This document shows, piece after piece, positions 1 to 9,328 of a stretch of 64,000 nucleotides of DNA. The stretch spans positions 992,001 to 1,056,000 of the forward strand of contig NZ_CP144906.1 in the NCBI RefSeq assembly GCF_036699995.1, written 5' to 3'. The number at the start of each line of letters is the position of its first letter. The stretch's first letter is position 1. The translations under genes were made by a program, and so were the position numbers. This DNA comes from Clostridium beijerinckii (GTDB taxonomy: Bacteria; Bacillota; Clostridia; Clostridiales; Clostridiaceae). Under the pieces are notes generated by a model that made no database searches, was not told the origin of the DNA, and was given only the letters and a program-made list of their open reading frames with translations.

Positions 1-304
1 AGCAGTGTCTGAGGCAGTTACTAATTCTATAATACATGGATATGAAAATAGAGAAGATGGATTAGTTAGAATTGAAGCAGAAATTAATGAAGATCAAGTA
101 ACTATAGCGATTATTGATAAAGGAATTGGAATTGATAACATAGAGCAAGCTATGGAACCATTATATACATCAAGACCAGATTTGGAAAGATCTGGTATGG
201 GATTTACTGTAATGGAGACATTTATGGATGCGTTAGAGGTTGACAGTGAAAAAGGTAATGGTACAAAGGTGGTAATTAAGAAGAAATTTAACGTGGTAAG
301 TTAG
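1..304 (+). CDS. spoIIAB: Anti-sigma F factor SpoIIAB (3' part)
   Basis: This is the C-terminal two-thirds of SpoIIAB, a GHKL-fold serine kinase and anti-sigma factor that holds sigma F in the pre-divisional cell and phosphorylates SpoIIAA. The gene enters from the left edge; the reading frame starts at base 2 and the stop is at 302-304. Visible are the N-box ([14 protein letters not shown]), the ATP-binding DKGIGI loop and the RSGMGF glycine loop. It ends 10 bases before sigF, as in the spoIIA operon of Bacillus. The missing N-terminus and spoIIAA lie outside the window. Identification rests on the motifs together with the adjacent sigma factor. Confidence 0.95.
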   Translation, partial: AVSEAVTNSIIHGYENREDGLVRIEAEINEDQVTIAIIDKGIGIDNIEQAMEPLYTSRPDLERSGMGFTVMETFMDALEVDSEKGNGTKVVIKKKFNVVS

Positions 305-314
305 GTGAAATAAG

Positions 315-1070
315 ATGGAAAAAGAGGATTTAAAACGAGAGGATTACAATTATGATAAGAATCCAAAGCTATTAGCTCTAGCAAGAAGTGGCGATACTGA
401 TGCTATGAATAAATTAATAGAAATGAATTTGCCATTGGTGTCATCTATAAGTAAAAAGTTTCTAAATAGGGGATATGATTATGAAGATATATTTCAAATA
501 GGATCTATTGGGTTAGTTAAAGCTATTAATAATTTCGACTTAAATTATAATGTTAAGTTCTCTACTTATGCAGTTCCTATGATTATAGGAGAAATAAAGA
601 GATTTTTAAGAGATGATGGGATGATAAAGGTAAGTCGTAATGTTAAAAGCCTTGCTAGAAAGATACATTTTCAGAAAGAGATTTTAACCAAAAAGCTTAA
701 GAGATCACCTACTATAGAAGAGCTTGCAGATTATGCAAATGTTGATAAGGAGGAGATCTTATTTGCAATTGAATCTTCTAATAGCTTACAATATTTATAT
801 GATACAATACATCAGGATGACGGAGCTCCAGTTCTTTTAATAGATAAACTAAGTGAGAAAAGTGCAGATGATGAAAATCTTATTGAAAAGATAGCTCTTA
901 AAGAAGCATTAAATAGTTTAGATAATAAAGCTAAACAGATTATAATGTTACGTTATTTTAAAGATAAAACACAAGTTCAAGTAGCTAAAATGTTAGGTAT
1001 AAGCCAAGTGCAGGTATCGCGAATTGAAAAGAAGGTTTTAGCTGAAATGCGGAAAAAATTAGAAGAATAA
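315..1070 (+). CDS. sigF: RNA polymerase sigma factor SigF (forespore)
   Basis: A 251-residue sigma-70 family factor that directs the first forespore-specific transcription after asymmetric division. Region 2 (about residues 53-105, with the FSTYAVPMIIGEIKRFLRDD core), region 3 and region 4 (the C-terminal helix-turn-helix, GISQVQVSRIEKK) are all present, and there is no region 1.1. The length matches SigF of Bacillus (about 255). The ATG follows AGGTGA at 303-308 and overlaps the end of spoIIAB. SigG is the closest alternative, but direct linkage to spoIIAB makes SigF the call. A hairpin with a T-run follows the gene. Confidence 0.95.
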   Translation: MEKEDLKREDYNYDKNPKLLALARSGDTDAMNKLIEMNLPLVSSISKKFLNRGYDYEDIFQIGSIGLVKAINNFDLNYNVKFSTYAVPMIIGEIKRFLRDDGMIKVSRNVKSLARKIHFQKEILTKKLKRSPTIEELADYANVDKEEILFAIESSNSLQYLYDTIHQDDGAPVLLIDKLSEKSADDENLIEKIALKEALNSLDNKAKQIIMLRYFKDKTQVQVAKMLGISQVQVSRIEKKVLAEMRKKLEE

Positions 1071-1127
1071 AATTTGCTAATTACACATTGGTAAGAAAAA
1101 TGATAAACATAAAAAAGAGTTATTATG

Positions 1128-1184
1128 GAATATATATTTGTATAATTTTTTATTAAATTAGGTCAAATATATATTCTATTTTTT
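1128..1184 (+). terminator. Hairpin terminator after sigF
   Basis: A perfect 13-bp inverted repeat (GAATATATATTTG at 1128-1140 with its complement at 1164-1176) is followed by a run of T residues. It would end the spoIIA transcript and separate it from spoVAC. The stem is almost entirely A/T and the loop is 23 bases long, so it may be a weak terminator. Confidence 0.6.
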
Positions 1185-1272
1185 TTATAAAATATATGCC
1201 AAAAAATAACACGATTAATCTTAATAATTTTGCAAATGATAGATATACAGGTAAAAAAGGAGAGTGATCATC

Positions 1273-1740
1273 TTGACTAATAATAAAGAAGTAAATGAAG
1301 AAAGAATAAAGCAAAAATATAATGATATGGCCAATGAAGCCATTCCAAAATCAAAGATACTTAAAGATTGCTTAAAAGCGTTTTTAGTTGGAGGATTAAT
1401 ATGCGATGTAGGTCAATTGATTTACAATATTGCAGCAGGATTTGGGATTGCAGAAGAACAAATAATGAATATGGTTCCTATTATAATGGTATTTTTAGGA
1501 GCTTTGTTAACAGGTACTGGAGTATATGCCAAATTGGCTAATTTTGGTGGAGCTGGTACTGTTGTTCCGATAACTGGGTTTTCTAATGCTGTAGTTTCTC
1601 CAGCAATAGAGTTTAAAAAAGAAGGATTTATATTTGGAGTCGCAGCCAAAATGTTTACAATTGCAGGACCAGTATTGGTATATGGTATTGGTACATCAGT
1701 AATAATAGGAATAATTTATTATATAATTGCAATAATTTAA
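1273..1740 (+). CDS. spoVAC: Stage V sporulation protein AC (SpoVAC)
   Basis: A 155-residue integral membrane protein of the SpoVAC/SpoVAE family, part of the channel that carries Ca-dipicolinic acid into the forming spore and out at germination. Hydrophobic segments lie around residues 36-55, 65-85 and 125-152, and the family core FGGAGTVVPITGFSNA is present. I place the start at TTG 1273 because AAAAAAGGAGA (1253-1263) is then correctly spaced; an in-frame GTG at 1264 sits on top of the ribosome binding site. It is the first gene of a spoVAC-AD-AE set. The additional spoVA genes of Bacillus are absent, as is usual in clostridia. Confidence 0.95.
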   Translation: MTNNKEVNEERIKQKYNDMANEAIPKSKILKDCLKAFLVGGLICDVGQLIYNIAAGFGIAEEQIMNMVPIIMVFLGALLTGTGVYAKLANFGGAGTVVPITGFSNAVVSPAIEFKKEGFIFGVAAKMFTIAGPVLVYGIGTSVIIGIIYYIIAII

Positions 1741-1836
1741 ATCAAAAAAGGAATTGGAATTTTAAGATGGGGATATGTATTTTTTTGATAAATAATCGAG
1801 TTGCTTTTAATTCAAAAATGTAGAGGAGTGATTAAT

Positions 1837-2862
1837 TTGCAAATGAAGAATAAAAAGATAGGAAATCAAACTGTAAAATTAGATAATCCACCAAAAATAA
1901 TATCAACGCATTCTATAGTAGGCCCTAAAGAAGGGGAAGGACCGCTAAGTGAATACTTTGATGAAATATTAAACGATGACATGTTAGGAAAGGAAAGTTT
2001 TGAAAAAGCCGAAAGCGAGATGATGTTTACGGCTATATCGCAAGCTTTAAAAAAAGGGAACCTTAAAGAAACAGATATAGATTATTTATTTTCAGGGGAC
2101 CTATTAAACCAAATTATTTCATCAAGTTTTGCAGCTAGAGAATTCAGTATTCCATTCTTTGGATTATACGGTGCTTGTTCTACTATGTCGGAATCTTTGA
2201 GTTTAGCATCAATAATTATGGATGGAGGATTTGCTAAATATGTAGTTGCAGCTACATCCTCACATTTTAGTTCAGCCGAAAGGCAGTTTAGATTTCCACT
2301 TGAATATGGATCTCAGAGACCACCAACAGCTCAGTGGACAGTAACAGGGTCGGGAGCAGTAGTTTTAGGACATGAGGGAAATTATCCGGAAATAACATAT
2401 GTGACAACAGGAAAAGTCAAAGATTATGGGCAAAAAGATGCTAATAATATGGGAGCAGCTATGGCACCAGCAGCGGCAGATACAATTGTAAATCATTTTA
2501 AGGATACAGGAAGAAAACCGGAAGATTATGATGTTATAGCCACAGGAGATTTAGGTGTAATAGGAAGAGAACTTACTGATAAATTAATTGAAGACTTTGG
2601 ATATAATATTAGAAATCAACATATAGATTGTGGCGAAATTATATTTGATAATGAAAAGCAGAATACATTGTCAGGTGGAAGTGGTTGTGGATGTTCAGCA
2701 GTTGTTTTTACAGGTTATTTATATAAAAGACTTATGAAAAAGGAAATTAAAAGAGTATTGTTAGTTTCTACAGGTGCACTTATGAGCACTACGTCTTCTC
2801 TTCAAGGTGAGACAATTCCAGGAATAGCACATGCAGTCGCTATTGAAATGAATTCAAATTAA
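1837..2862 (+). CDS. spoVAD: Stage V sporulation protein AD (SpoVAD)
   Basis: A thiolase-fold protein (341 residues; Bacillus SpoVAD is about 338) that binds dipicolinic acid on the inner spore membrane. Recognisable are LYGACSTMSESLSLA (the position of the thiolase nucleophile loop), the glycine-rich SGGSGCGCSA stretch near residue 285 and the HAVAIEMN C-terminus. TTG at 1837 is chosen as start because AGAGGAG (1822-1828) is 8 bases upstream; ATG 1843 is the alternative and would be less well spaced. It lies between the two membrane subunits spoVAC and spoVAE. Expression under the forespore sigma G is expected from the family; I could not identify the promoter confidently. Confidence 0.95.
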   Translation: MQMKNKKIGNQTVKLDNPPKIISTHSIVGPKEGEGPLSEYFDEILNDDMLGKESFEKAESEMMFTAISQALKKGNLKETDIDYLFSGDLLNQIISSSFAAREFSIPFFGLYGACSTMSESLSLASIIMDGGFAKYVVAATSSHFSSAERQFRFPLEYGSQRPPTAQWTVTGSGAVVLGHEGNYPEITYVTTGKVKDYGQKDANNMGAAMAPAAADTIVNHFKDTGRKPEDYDVIATGDLGVIGRELTDKLIEDFGYNIRNQHIDCGEIIFDNEKQNTLSGGSGCGCSAVVFTGYLYKRLMKKEIKRVLLVSTGALMSTTSSLQGETIPGIAHAVAIEMNSN

Positions 2863-2934
2863 GGAAGAGGAAGCTTATAAATAAACGAGATATTAGATTA
2901 TAAAAATCTTTTGTTTGAAAGGAATGAAAATTGA

Positions 2935-3291
2935 ATGAATTATATAAGTGCATTCATAGTTGGGGGCATTATTTGCGTTATAGGTCAAATATTAATAGAC
3001 GTTACAAAATTAACTCCAGGAAGAATCTTAGTAGTGTTTGTTGTGCTTGGAGCTATAGTAGGTGCCTTTGGATGGTATGATAAATTAGTTTCTATTGGTG
3101 GAGCGGGAGCCACAGTTCCGTTACCGAGCTTTGGAAATGCATTAGCTAAAGCTACAATAAAAGAGGTAGATGAGATAGGATTATTAGGAGCTTTTACAGG
3201 TGGAATTAAAGGAGCGGCAGCAGGAATTACAGCATCAATATTCTTTGGATATCTTATGGCACTAATCTTTAATCCAAAAACCAAAAAATAA
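2935..3291 (+). CDS. spoVAE: Stage V sporulation protein AE (SpoVAE, AEb type)
   Basis: A 118-residue membrane protein, paralogous to SpoVAC, that completes the minimal dipicolinate channel. Three or four hydrophobic segments cover nearly the whole protein, and the family motif GGAGATVPLPSFGNALAK is at about residues 56-73. The length equals Bacillus SpoVAEb (116). AAAGGA at 2918-2923 precedes the ATG. No SpoVAEa or SpoVAF gene follows; the next gene is a P-type ATPase-like protein with its own probable promoter, so the spoVA operon probably ends here. Confidence 0.93.
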   Translation: MNYISAFIVGGIICVIGQILIDVTKLTPGRILVVFVVLGAIVGAFGWYDKLVSIGGAGATVPLPSFGNALAKATIKEVDEIGLLGAFTGGIKGAAAGITASIFFGYLMALIFNPKTKK

Positions 3292-3407
3292 ATAAATTTA
3301 ATATGGAAAAATAATTGAGCCCAATGAAGATTATTATAGTAAAAATGCCTTAAATAAAATTAACTTTTATAAATATGTATCGAAAATATATATAAGATAT
3401 TAAAGTT

Positions 3408-3436
3408 TTGCCTTTTAATGTCTTTAAACGTATAAT
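3408..3436 (+). promoter_or_regulatory. Sigma-A-type promoter before the P-type ATPase-like gene
   Basis: TTGCCT (3408-3413), 17 bases, TATAAT (3431-3436). Spacing is ideal and the -10 box is a perfect match. This suggests vegetative expression, independent of the upstream spoVA genes. Confidence 0.6.
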
Positions 3437-3526
3437 TATACTATAAATGAATGTAGATATATATATATGAAAAATATAGTATAATAAAGAAGTTATTAAT
3501 GAAGTAATTAGAATGGTGGGGTTTTT

Positions 3527-6046
3527 TTGGAAAAATACTGCAATAACTCTTGGGCTCAAATAGTTGAATTACTAAATAGTAATGTTCAAAGTGGACTTAG
3601 TGAAAATGATTGTGACGCATTAAGATTAAAATATGGGACCAATAAGATTGATTTACCAAGTGGAAATAAAATTTATAAACATATACTAAATGCTTTAAAG
3701 CAAAGATCTATAATTATAAATTTGATAATTACAATAATTTTATTCGTATTTGAACATTATTTATTTGGTATAATAACAGCCTTGATATTATTATTAAATT
3801 TAATTTTAATAGTAATGCATACTATAAAAAGAGATAAAGAAATTGGAGCTTTAGAAAGGCTGAATTCTGCAGATACAGTAGTTATTAGAGATGGATCTCA
3901 GAAAATCATAAAATCTGAAGAATTAGTAATGGGTGATATAGTAAAAATTAATAAAGACTCGATTATTCCAGCAGATATAAGAATAATAAGTGCTAATGAA
4001 ATTAAAGTTGACGAAAAGAGTATAACAGGAGAAGCATTTTATAAGGAGAAATTTGAGAGTAAAATAATAGGAAATATATTTTCTCTTACAGATATGAAAA
4101 ATATATTGTTTAAAGGGTCTATAATAAAATCAGGTAGTGGACTAGGTATAGTAATATCCACTGGTAATTCTACTCAATTAGGTAGAATGCTTACCATGCT
4201 TACGTATGCAAGTAATAGAAAACATAATTTTGGGACAATGATATCTAAAATTTTAGAAAGATATTTATTAATTTATTTCCTAGGAATTATAATTATAGGA
4301 TCATATTTTGTATATACAGGACAAGATGCAAACAAAAATTACATATCCACAGCTTTATTTGCCCTTGGTTGTTTTCCAGTTACTATAATCGCGAAATTAG
4401 TTTTTAAAAATACAATTAAAAGCTTTAGGAATGAAAATATAGAAATAATAAATTTTTCAGTATTTAATTTAATTAAAGATGTTAATATTTTATTTTTAGA
4501 TAAAGTTGGTGCAATAAGCAAAAAAGAAATGATAGTCAAAAAACTATTTATTAATGATAATTTGATATCGACTGAAGATCCTTATGTAAAGGAGACAACT
4601 TTTGATAGGATAGTTGAGATATCATTAATATGTAATAACGCTATTTATAATCCAAGTGATGATAGTGGAAAAGGTGAGTTAGATGAGCTTGCTTTCTTGA
4701 GTTATGCTGCTAGAAAAAAAATTTATAAAGCAGCTATAGATAGTAGGAATTCTAAAATTTTAGATATACCTATGGATTCTGATAAGAGATTCTCTACAGT
4801 TGTAAGTAAATTTAATAACAGATATAGAGCTAATACTAGAGGAAACGTAGATGATGTTTTAGAGCAATGTACACATGTCATGATAGAAGGTATTGAGAAA
4901 GAGATTACGGATGAATACAAAGCAAAAATAAAGGAAGTTGATATGAATTTATCTATAGAAGGGTTAATAACAGAAGGTTTTGCGTATAGAAACTTTACTT
5001 ATGAACCATCTAAATCTGAAAATATAGAAAGCAATATGGTCTTTGTTGGAATAATTGGATTGGAAAATCCACTTGAAGAGAATCTCGAAAATACAATAAA
5101 TCGAATTAAAGATAAAGCAATAGTACCAATATTATTTACAGAAGAAAGTAAATTAAGTGCTATAACAAACGCAAAAATGGCTAATATAATAAAGAATAAT
5201 AATCAGGTAGTAGCAGGAATAGAACTGGATTCTTTAAATCATCAAGAATTAAAGGATTTGCTTTGTAGAGTAAGAGTTTTTTGCAGAGTAAATCCAGAAA
5301 TTAAATCAAAGATTGTTTCATTATTTATAAAAGATGGGCATAAAGTTGCAACTACTGGTGAAACGCTAGGAGATCTTCCAGCGCTCAACTTATCAAATGT
5401 AGGAATAGGTAAAGGAAAAGCATCTACAATTGTAAAAAAGGTATCAGATGTATATATTAAAGAAAATTACCTAGATGGGTTCTTTAAAATAAGAGATTTT
5501 TCCAGAGTATTTGATAGAAATATAGATAGAGGATTCAAAGTGTATTTCATGGCTTTATTTTCAGAACTTATAACTTTAATGGGAAGTATTATAATGGGAC
5601 AAACCGAAAGTTTAGATTTTGGGAATGTGGTAACGATAAATGGGGTTTTATTCATTCCATTATCATTAATAATATTACTTAAAAAAGGGCGAGATATTAC
5701 TAGAAATGAAATGATAGTTAGATCATTTGTTCTAAGCATAATTACAATGGTTTCAATTTACAAACTTGGTGATAAGGAAGCAGCTATAGTGACATTAGCT
5801 ATATTATCAATTGGAATTTTATTATTTACATTATTTAATAGCAATATTTCTATAAGAAAATTTTCTAACGAATTGATTATGCCTGTTATATCATTGGTAG
5901 TAATTATTATTGCCGTAATTAGTATGATTTTAATTAATGGAATATTAATTAGAGATATAATAGGAATAGAAATAGCAGCATCAATAATATTTTTATTAAT
6001 CTTTGAAATTTTAGCTAGAAAGTGGCAAAACTCATTAATGAGGTGA
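3527..6046 (+). CDS. P-type ATPase-like membrane protein with degenerate catalytic motifs
   Basis: An 839-residue protein with the architecture of a P2-type cation ATPase: N-terminal cation-ATPase domain (1-60), two membrane hairpins (about 61-100 and 250-290), actuator domain with intact TGEA (167-170), P and N domains, and a C-terminal membrane bundle (about 685-835). Several signature motifs are altered. DKTGT reads DKVGA (325-329; the phosphorylated Asp325 is kept), KGA reads RGN (438-440), TGD reads TEE (538-540), TGDGVND reads TGETLGD (610-616) and the ion-site PEGL reads CFPV around Pro284. The frame is open throughout, so it is not an ordinary pseudogene. Start is TTG 3527 after GGTGGGG. 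It overlaps nothing upstream and is 4 bases from comEC. Transport activity is doubtful; a regulatory or reduced-activity pump is possible. Confidence 0.8.
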   Translation: MEKYCNNSWAQIVELLNSNVQSGLSENDCDALRLKYGTNKIDLPSGNKIYKHILNALKQRSIIINLIITIILFVFEHYLFGIITALILLLNLILIVMHTIKRDKEIGALERLNSADTVVIRDGSQKIIKSEELVMGDIVKINKDSIIPADIRIISANEIKVDEKSITGEAFYKEKFESKIIGNIFSLTDMKNILFKGSIIKSGSGLGIVISTGNSTQLGRMLTMLTYASNRKHNFGTMISKILERYLLIYFLGIIIIGSYFVYTGQDANKNYISTALFALGCFPVTIIAKLVFKNTIKSFRNENIEIINFSVFNLIKDVNILFLDKVGAISKKEMIVKKLFINDNLISTEDPYVKETTFDRIVEISLICNNAIYNPSDDSGKGELDELAFLSYAARKKIYKAAIDSRNSKILDIPMDSDKRFSTVVSKFNNRYRANTRGNVDDVLEQCTHVMIEGIEKEITDEYKAKIKEVDMNLSIEGLITEGFAYRNFTYEPSKSENIESNMVFVGIIGLENPLEENLENTINRIKDKAIVPILFTEESKLSAITNAKMANIIKNNNQVVAGIELDSLNHQELKDLLCRVRVFCRVNPEIKSKIVSLFIKDGHKVATTGETLGDLPALNLSNVGIGKGKASTIVKKVSDVYIKENYLDGFFKIRDFSRVFDRNIDRGFKVYFMALFSELITLMGSIIMGQTESLDFGNVVTINGVLFIPLSLIILLKKGRDITRNEMIVRSFVLSIITMVSIYKLGDKEAAIVTLAILSIGILLFTLFNSNISIRKFSNELIMPVISLVVIIIAVISMILINGILIRDIIGIEIAASIIFLLIFEILARKWQNSLMR

Positions 6047-6050
6047 GTTG

Positions 6051-7742
6051 ATGTTTTCTAAAAAAATAGGAGATGTAGGAAATCCACTAATATACATATT
6101 TTTGACGCTTGCAATTAGTTGTATTTTCTATGGAATGAATAGGGAATTTAGGGGGCTTACAATATTCATTGTAGCCTTCTTTTTTATATGCATATTTTAT
6201 TATTGTGGTTTCAGTTTCTTTGCTATTATGATTATCTTTTTTGTTGTTGGAATTTTAATTAATTGTTCCTACTATAAAATTCCAAGCAAAATAGACGGAG
6301 AAGTAAGAATAATAAAAATAAGCAATTATAGTGTTATAGGAAGCTATGAAGGCAAGAGTATTACGATAACAACTAATAGTAAGAATTTAAGTGTAGGTGA
6401 AAAATATAAAATTATAGGAAAAGTTGATGATATGCAAGATAGATATAATGGGATAGTTGGGGAAGTAGAGCCTAAAGTATTGTATAAGATTAATGGGGAT
6501 TTGATAACAAAGCTTTATGAGATTAAAAGAAATATATATTTGAGGTTAGAAGAAAATCTAGGAACAAGAAAAGCGGGGCTAATATCATCAATTGCTTTTG
6601 GTTATTGCGATTATTTAGATTTTGAAGACAAAGATGATATGAAAAACTTTGGAATAATACATAGCATAAGCGTTTCAGGGTTACATGTAGCTATAGTATA
6701 TGGTTTTATAAGGATTTTTGTTGGAAGAAATTTAGGCATTTTGACGACTATGATATATGTCTTATTTACAGGACTCAATTATTCTAGTATAAGGTCTTTT
6801 TTAATGCTTGCATGTGTAGAAGGTGGACGTATTTTAAAAAGAAATAATAATTCAATTTCTGCTTTGTGTTTCTCTGCGACATTTTTGGTTCTTTATGAAC
6901 CGTATAGTATTTTTAATATATCTTTTCACTTATCTTATTTAGCTACTTTGGGAATAGCAATGTTTAATAAGAGATTCAATGATGTATTATATAAATTGAA
7001 TATTAAATTAAGAGAAGCATTAAGTTTAACGTTAAGCGCTCAGATATTTACGTTACCATATCTAATCTTAATTTTTAGGGATTTTTCAGCAAATTTTATT
7101 GCTGGAAATTTAATTTTGGCTCCATTTGTAGATCTTATGGTTATTACAGGAAATGCATTAGTATTGACATATACTTATCCTCAATTATTTGATTTTTGCA
7201 GTTATATAAACTTGAAAATAATAAATATATTTGATTATATTCTAAACTATATGGAGAACTTTTCATTGCCAATGTTTTATGGAAATGAAAATGTAGTTTT
7301 TTTCTATCTATTTTTAATGTTTAGTGTTTATTTTGTGAAAAAGGGATATAAAAAGTTTGTTTATATTCCTCTTATAGCTATTTTTATAATTACAATTCAA
7401 ATATATAGTCCAATTCCAAGCATAAGGTATTATAAAGAAGGTGCTATTTTGGTTTCTTATAAAGGTGATAGAATACTAATATCTAATAAAAATCAAATTG
7501 ATATAAATAGGCTTTCTAAATCAGCACTTGCAACAAAATATTTTAGACAGAGAAGTACAATTGCTATGACTGGAATTTGTAAAATAAGTTTCAAAGGAAA
7601 AGATTACGTTTTAGATACTGGTACTAAAAAATATCTATTAAAAGTAACAAGTGATAAAACTCAATATGAAGAGTATGATATAATAAATTTTAATGATAGG
7701 ATTACTAATAACATATTTATAATAGACGGAAGGGTAATATAG
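6051..7742 (+). CDS. comEC: ComEC/Rec2-family DNA channel protein lacking the C-terminal domain
   Basis: A polytopic membrane protein of 564 codons including the stop, belonging to the ComEC competence family, which carries single-stranded DNA across the membrane. The N-terminus has several membrane segments and an OB-like DUF4131 region (about 85-160); the family motif SISVSGLHVAIVYG is near residue 206; many membrane segments follow to about residue 455. Full ComEC proteins (776 residues in Bacillus) end with a metallo-beta-lactamase domain; here only about 100 residues follow the last membrane segment, and no HxHxDH motif is present. ATG 6051 is preferred over TTG 6048 because AGGTGA (6041-6046) includes the stop of the previous gene. 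It may be translationally coupled to the ATPase-like gene. Confidence 0.85.
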   Translation: MFSKKIGDVGNPLIYIFLTLAISCIFYGMNREFRGLTIFIVAFFFICIFYYCGFSFFAIMIIFFVVGILINCSYYKIPSKIDGEVRIIKISNYSVIGSYEGKSITITTNSKNLSVGEKYKIIGKVDDMQDRYNGIVGEVEPKVLYKINGDLITKLYEIKRNIYLRLEENLGTRKAGLISSIAFGYCDYLDFEDKDDMKNFGIIHSISVSGLHVAIVYGFIRIFVGRNLGILTTMIYVLFTGLNYSSIRSFLMLACVEGGRILKRNNNSISALCFSATFLVLYEPYSIFNISFHLSYLATLGIAMFNKRFNDVLYKLNIKLREALSLTLSAQIFTLPYLILIFRDFSANFIAGNLILAPFVDLMVITGNALVLTYTYPQLFDFCSYINLKIINIFDYILNYMENFSLPMFYGNENVVFFYLFLMFSVYFVKKGYKKFVYIPLIAIFIITIQIYSPIPSIRYYKEGAILVSYKGDRILISNKNQIDINRLSKSALATKYFRQRSTIAMTGICKISFKGKDYVLDTGTKKYLLKVTSDKTQYEEYDIINFNDRITNNIFIIDGRVI

Positions 7743-7791
7743 GTTTATAGATTTATATTAGAAGCACATTTTATACGAAAGGAAAATTAAA

Positions 7792-8826
7792 GTGATTAAT
7801 TACGAAGTTTATGAGCAAGAAATCGAAAAAGGAAATATAAAAAATGGGTATATATTTTGTGGGTTGGATGAAGAATTTATTAAAGATGGAATAAACATAA
7901 TTATTAAGAAAAATGTAGCTGAAGAATTTAGGGAGCTCAACTTAATACGGATAGATGGAATGAATACAAGTTTTGATTCTATCATGAATGCGTGTGAAAC
8001 AATGCCATTCATGGGAGAAAAAAAAGTTGTAGTTGTTTATAGGGCAAATTTTTTACAGGATAAAACTGATTCGTCAGGAAGTAAAATATATAATGATCTT
8101 AAGAATTACATATCAAATTTACCTCCATATACAGTATTAATAATGTATTATTTATTGAATGATAAGAGAGATAGACCAAATAAAAATAAAAAATTAGCTA
8201 CTATGGGTAAATCCTTAACTGTAGTATATTGTGATAAATTAAAAAGGGACAAATATTTAAAGAAAGTATCAGAAGTTTTTAAAGAAAAAGGAAAGCAAAT
8301 TGGAAGAACTGAATTATCATATTTCTGCGAGAAAGTATATAATAACTTTGATATTATAAAAAGAGAAGCTGACAAGCTTATAGCGTACTGTAATGAAAGA
8401 GAAATAAAAAAAGAGGATATTGACATACTTATTTCAAATTCAAGTGAGGATGATACTTTTGATTTAGTTGAATTAATAGCTACAAAAAAGATTGATAAAG
8501 CTATAGATACGATGAAGGAAATTTTATATAAATCAGATCAGCATATGCTGATAATAAGTGCAATTCAAAAACATTTTTTGAGGTTATATGAGATAAAGAT
8601 AAAACTTAGCAATGGAAAAAAAGTAGATGATTTCATGTTAGACTATAGATTACCACAGTTTGTTTGTGAAAAATTGATAATGCAGACAAATAAATTTACT
8701 GAAAAGCAACTGTCAGAGTTAATTAAGCTTTGCGTTAATACAGAAACAAAGTTAAAGTCAACTGGAATAGATAAGAATATGGAAATGGAATTTCTTTTAA
8801 TAAACACGCTTACAGTTAAAAAATAA
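7792..8826 (+). CDS. holA: DNA polymerase III delta subunit (HolA)
   Basis: A 344-residue clamp-loader subunit that opens the beta sliding clamp. It is an AAA+-fold protein without a functional P-loop, as is normal for delta. Family features include the N-terminal NGYIFCGLDEEFIKDGI, the central FDLVELIATKKIDKAI and the C-terminal three-helix collar. The start is GTG 7792 with GAAAGGA at 7777-7783. In clostridia and Bacillus holA follows comEC and faces rpsT, exactly as here. It ends at a terminator shared with rpsT. Confidence 0.93.
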   Translation: MINYEVYEQEIEKGNIKNGYIFCGLDEEFIKDGINIIIKKNVAEEFRELNLIRIDGMNTSFDSIMNACETMPFMGEKKVVVVYRANFLQDKTDSSGSKIYNDLKNYISNLPPYTVLIMYYLLNDKRDRPNKNKKLATMGKSLTVVYCDKLKRDKYLKKVSEVFKEKGKQIGRTELSYFCEKVYNNFDIIKREADKLIAYCNEREIKKEDIDILISNSSEDDTFDLVELIATKKIDKAIDTMKEILYKSDQHMLIISAIQKHFLRLYEIKIKLSNGKKVDDFMLDYRLPQFVCEKLIMQTNKFTEKQLSELIKLCVNTETKLKSTGIDKNMEMEFLLINTLTVKK

Positions 8827-8864
8827 TATTTATTAATAATATAAATTCCTAAAGAATAAAAAAT

Positions 8865-8888
8865 AACCCATCTACTTAGATGGGTTTT
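8865..8888. terminator. Bidirectional terminator between holA and rpsT
   Basis: A 9-bp perfect stem (AACCCATCT at 8865-8873, AGATGGGTT at 8878-8886) with a 4-base loop. T residues follow on the plus strand, and the A-rich stretch on the left gives a T-run on the minus strand, so it can serve both convergent genes. Confidence 0.85.
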
Positions 8889-8892
8889 AAGA

Positions 8893-9156
8893 TTATGCCA
8901 TAGAGTTTAACTTAGCAGCTAATCTTGATTTCTTTCTAGCAGCCATATTTTTATGAACAACTCCCTTAGTAGCAGCCATATCTAATGACTTAACAACTGA
9001 TGTAAATAAAGCTTTAGCTTCTTCATTATTCTTAGCTTCTATAGCAGCTTCAAATTTCTTTATAGTAGTCTTTAAAGCAGACTTAATCATTCTGTTCTTT
9101 AAAGTCTTAGTTTCAGTAACTTTAATTCTCTTTTTTGCTGATTTTATATTTGCCAT
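8893..9156 (-). CDS. rpsT: 30S ribosomal protein S20
   Basis: An 87-residue basic protein that binds 16S rRNA in the body of the small subunit. It begins [13 protein letters not shown], the standard S20 N-terminus, and is rich in Lys and Ala throughout. On the minus strand AAGGGGGTGA lies 8 bases before the ATG. It is transcribed toward holA, an arrangement conserved in Firmicutes. A well-matched promoter lies about 85 bases upstream, leaving a leader of roughly 75 bases that could carry the autoregulatory site known for S20 in other bacteria; I did not identify such a structure. Confidence 0.98.
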   Translation of the reverse strand: MANIKSAKKRIKVTETKTLKNRMIKSALKTTIKKFEAAIEAKNNEEAKALFTSVVKSLDMAATKGVVHKNMAARKKSRLAAKLNSMA

Positions 9157-9239
9157 TCTTAATTCACCCCCTTAAATTTTTATAGGGTCTCTGCAGTTTT
9201 TGGGGAAATCTGCGTACGAGTTCATATTCAACAAACCTT

Positions 9240-9268
9240 ATTATAGCATCAGAAGTTATGTAATTCAA
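9240..9268 (-). promoter_or_regulatory. rpsT promoter
   Basis: Read on the minus strand: TTGAAT (9268-9263), 17-base spacer, TATAAT (9245-9240). It is a strong sigma-A match placed about 85 bases upstream of the rpsT start codon. Confidence 0.8.
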
Positions 9269-9328
9269 GTATTAAATTCAAAGAAAAAGGAAAAATAAGA
9301 CTGAGTAAATTTATAAAGAGGTGTTGGT

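Noticed and set aside
3527..6046. Calling the ATPase-like gene a pseudogene
   Set aside because: The frame is intact over 839 codons with a promoter and ribosome binding site; altered motifs alone do not make it a pseudogene.
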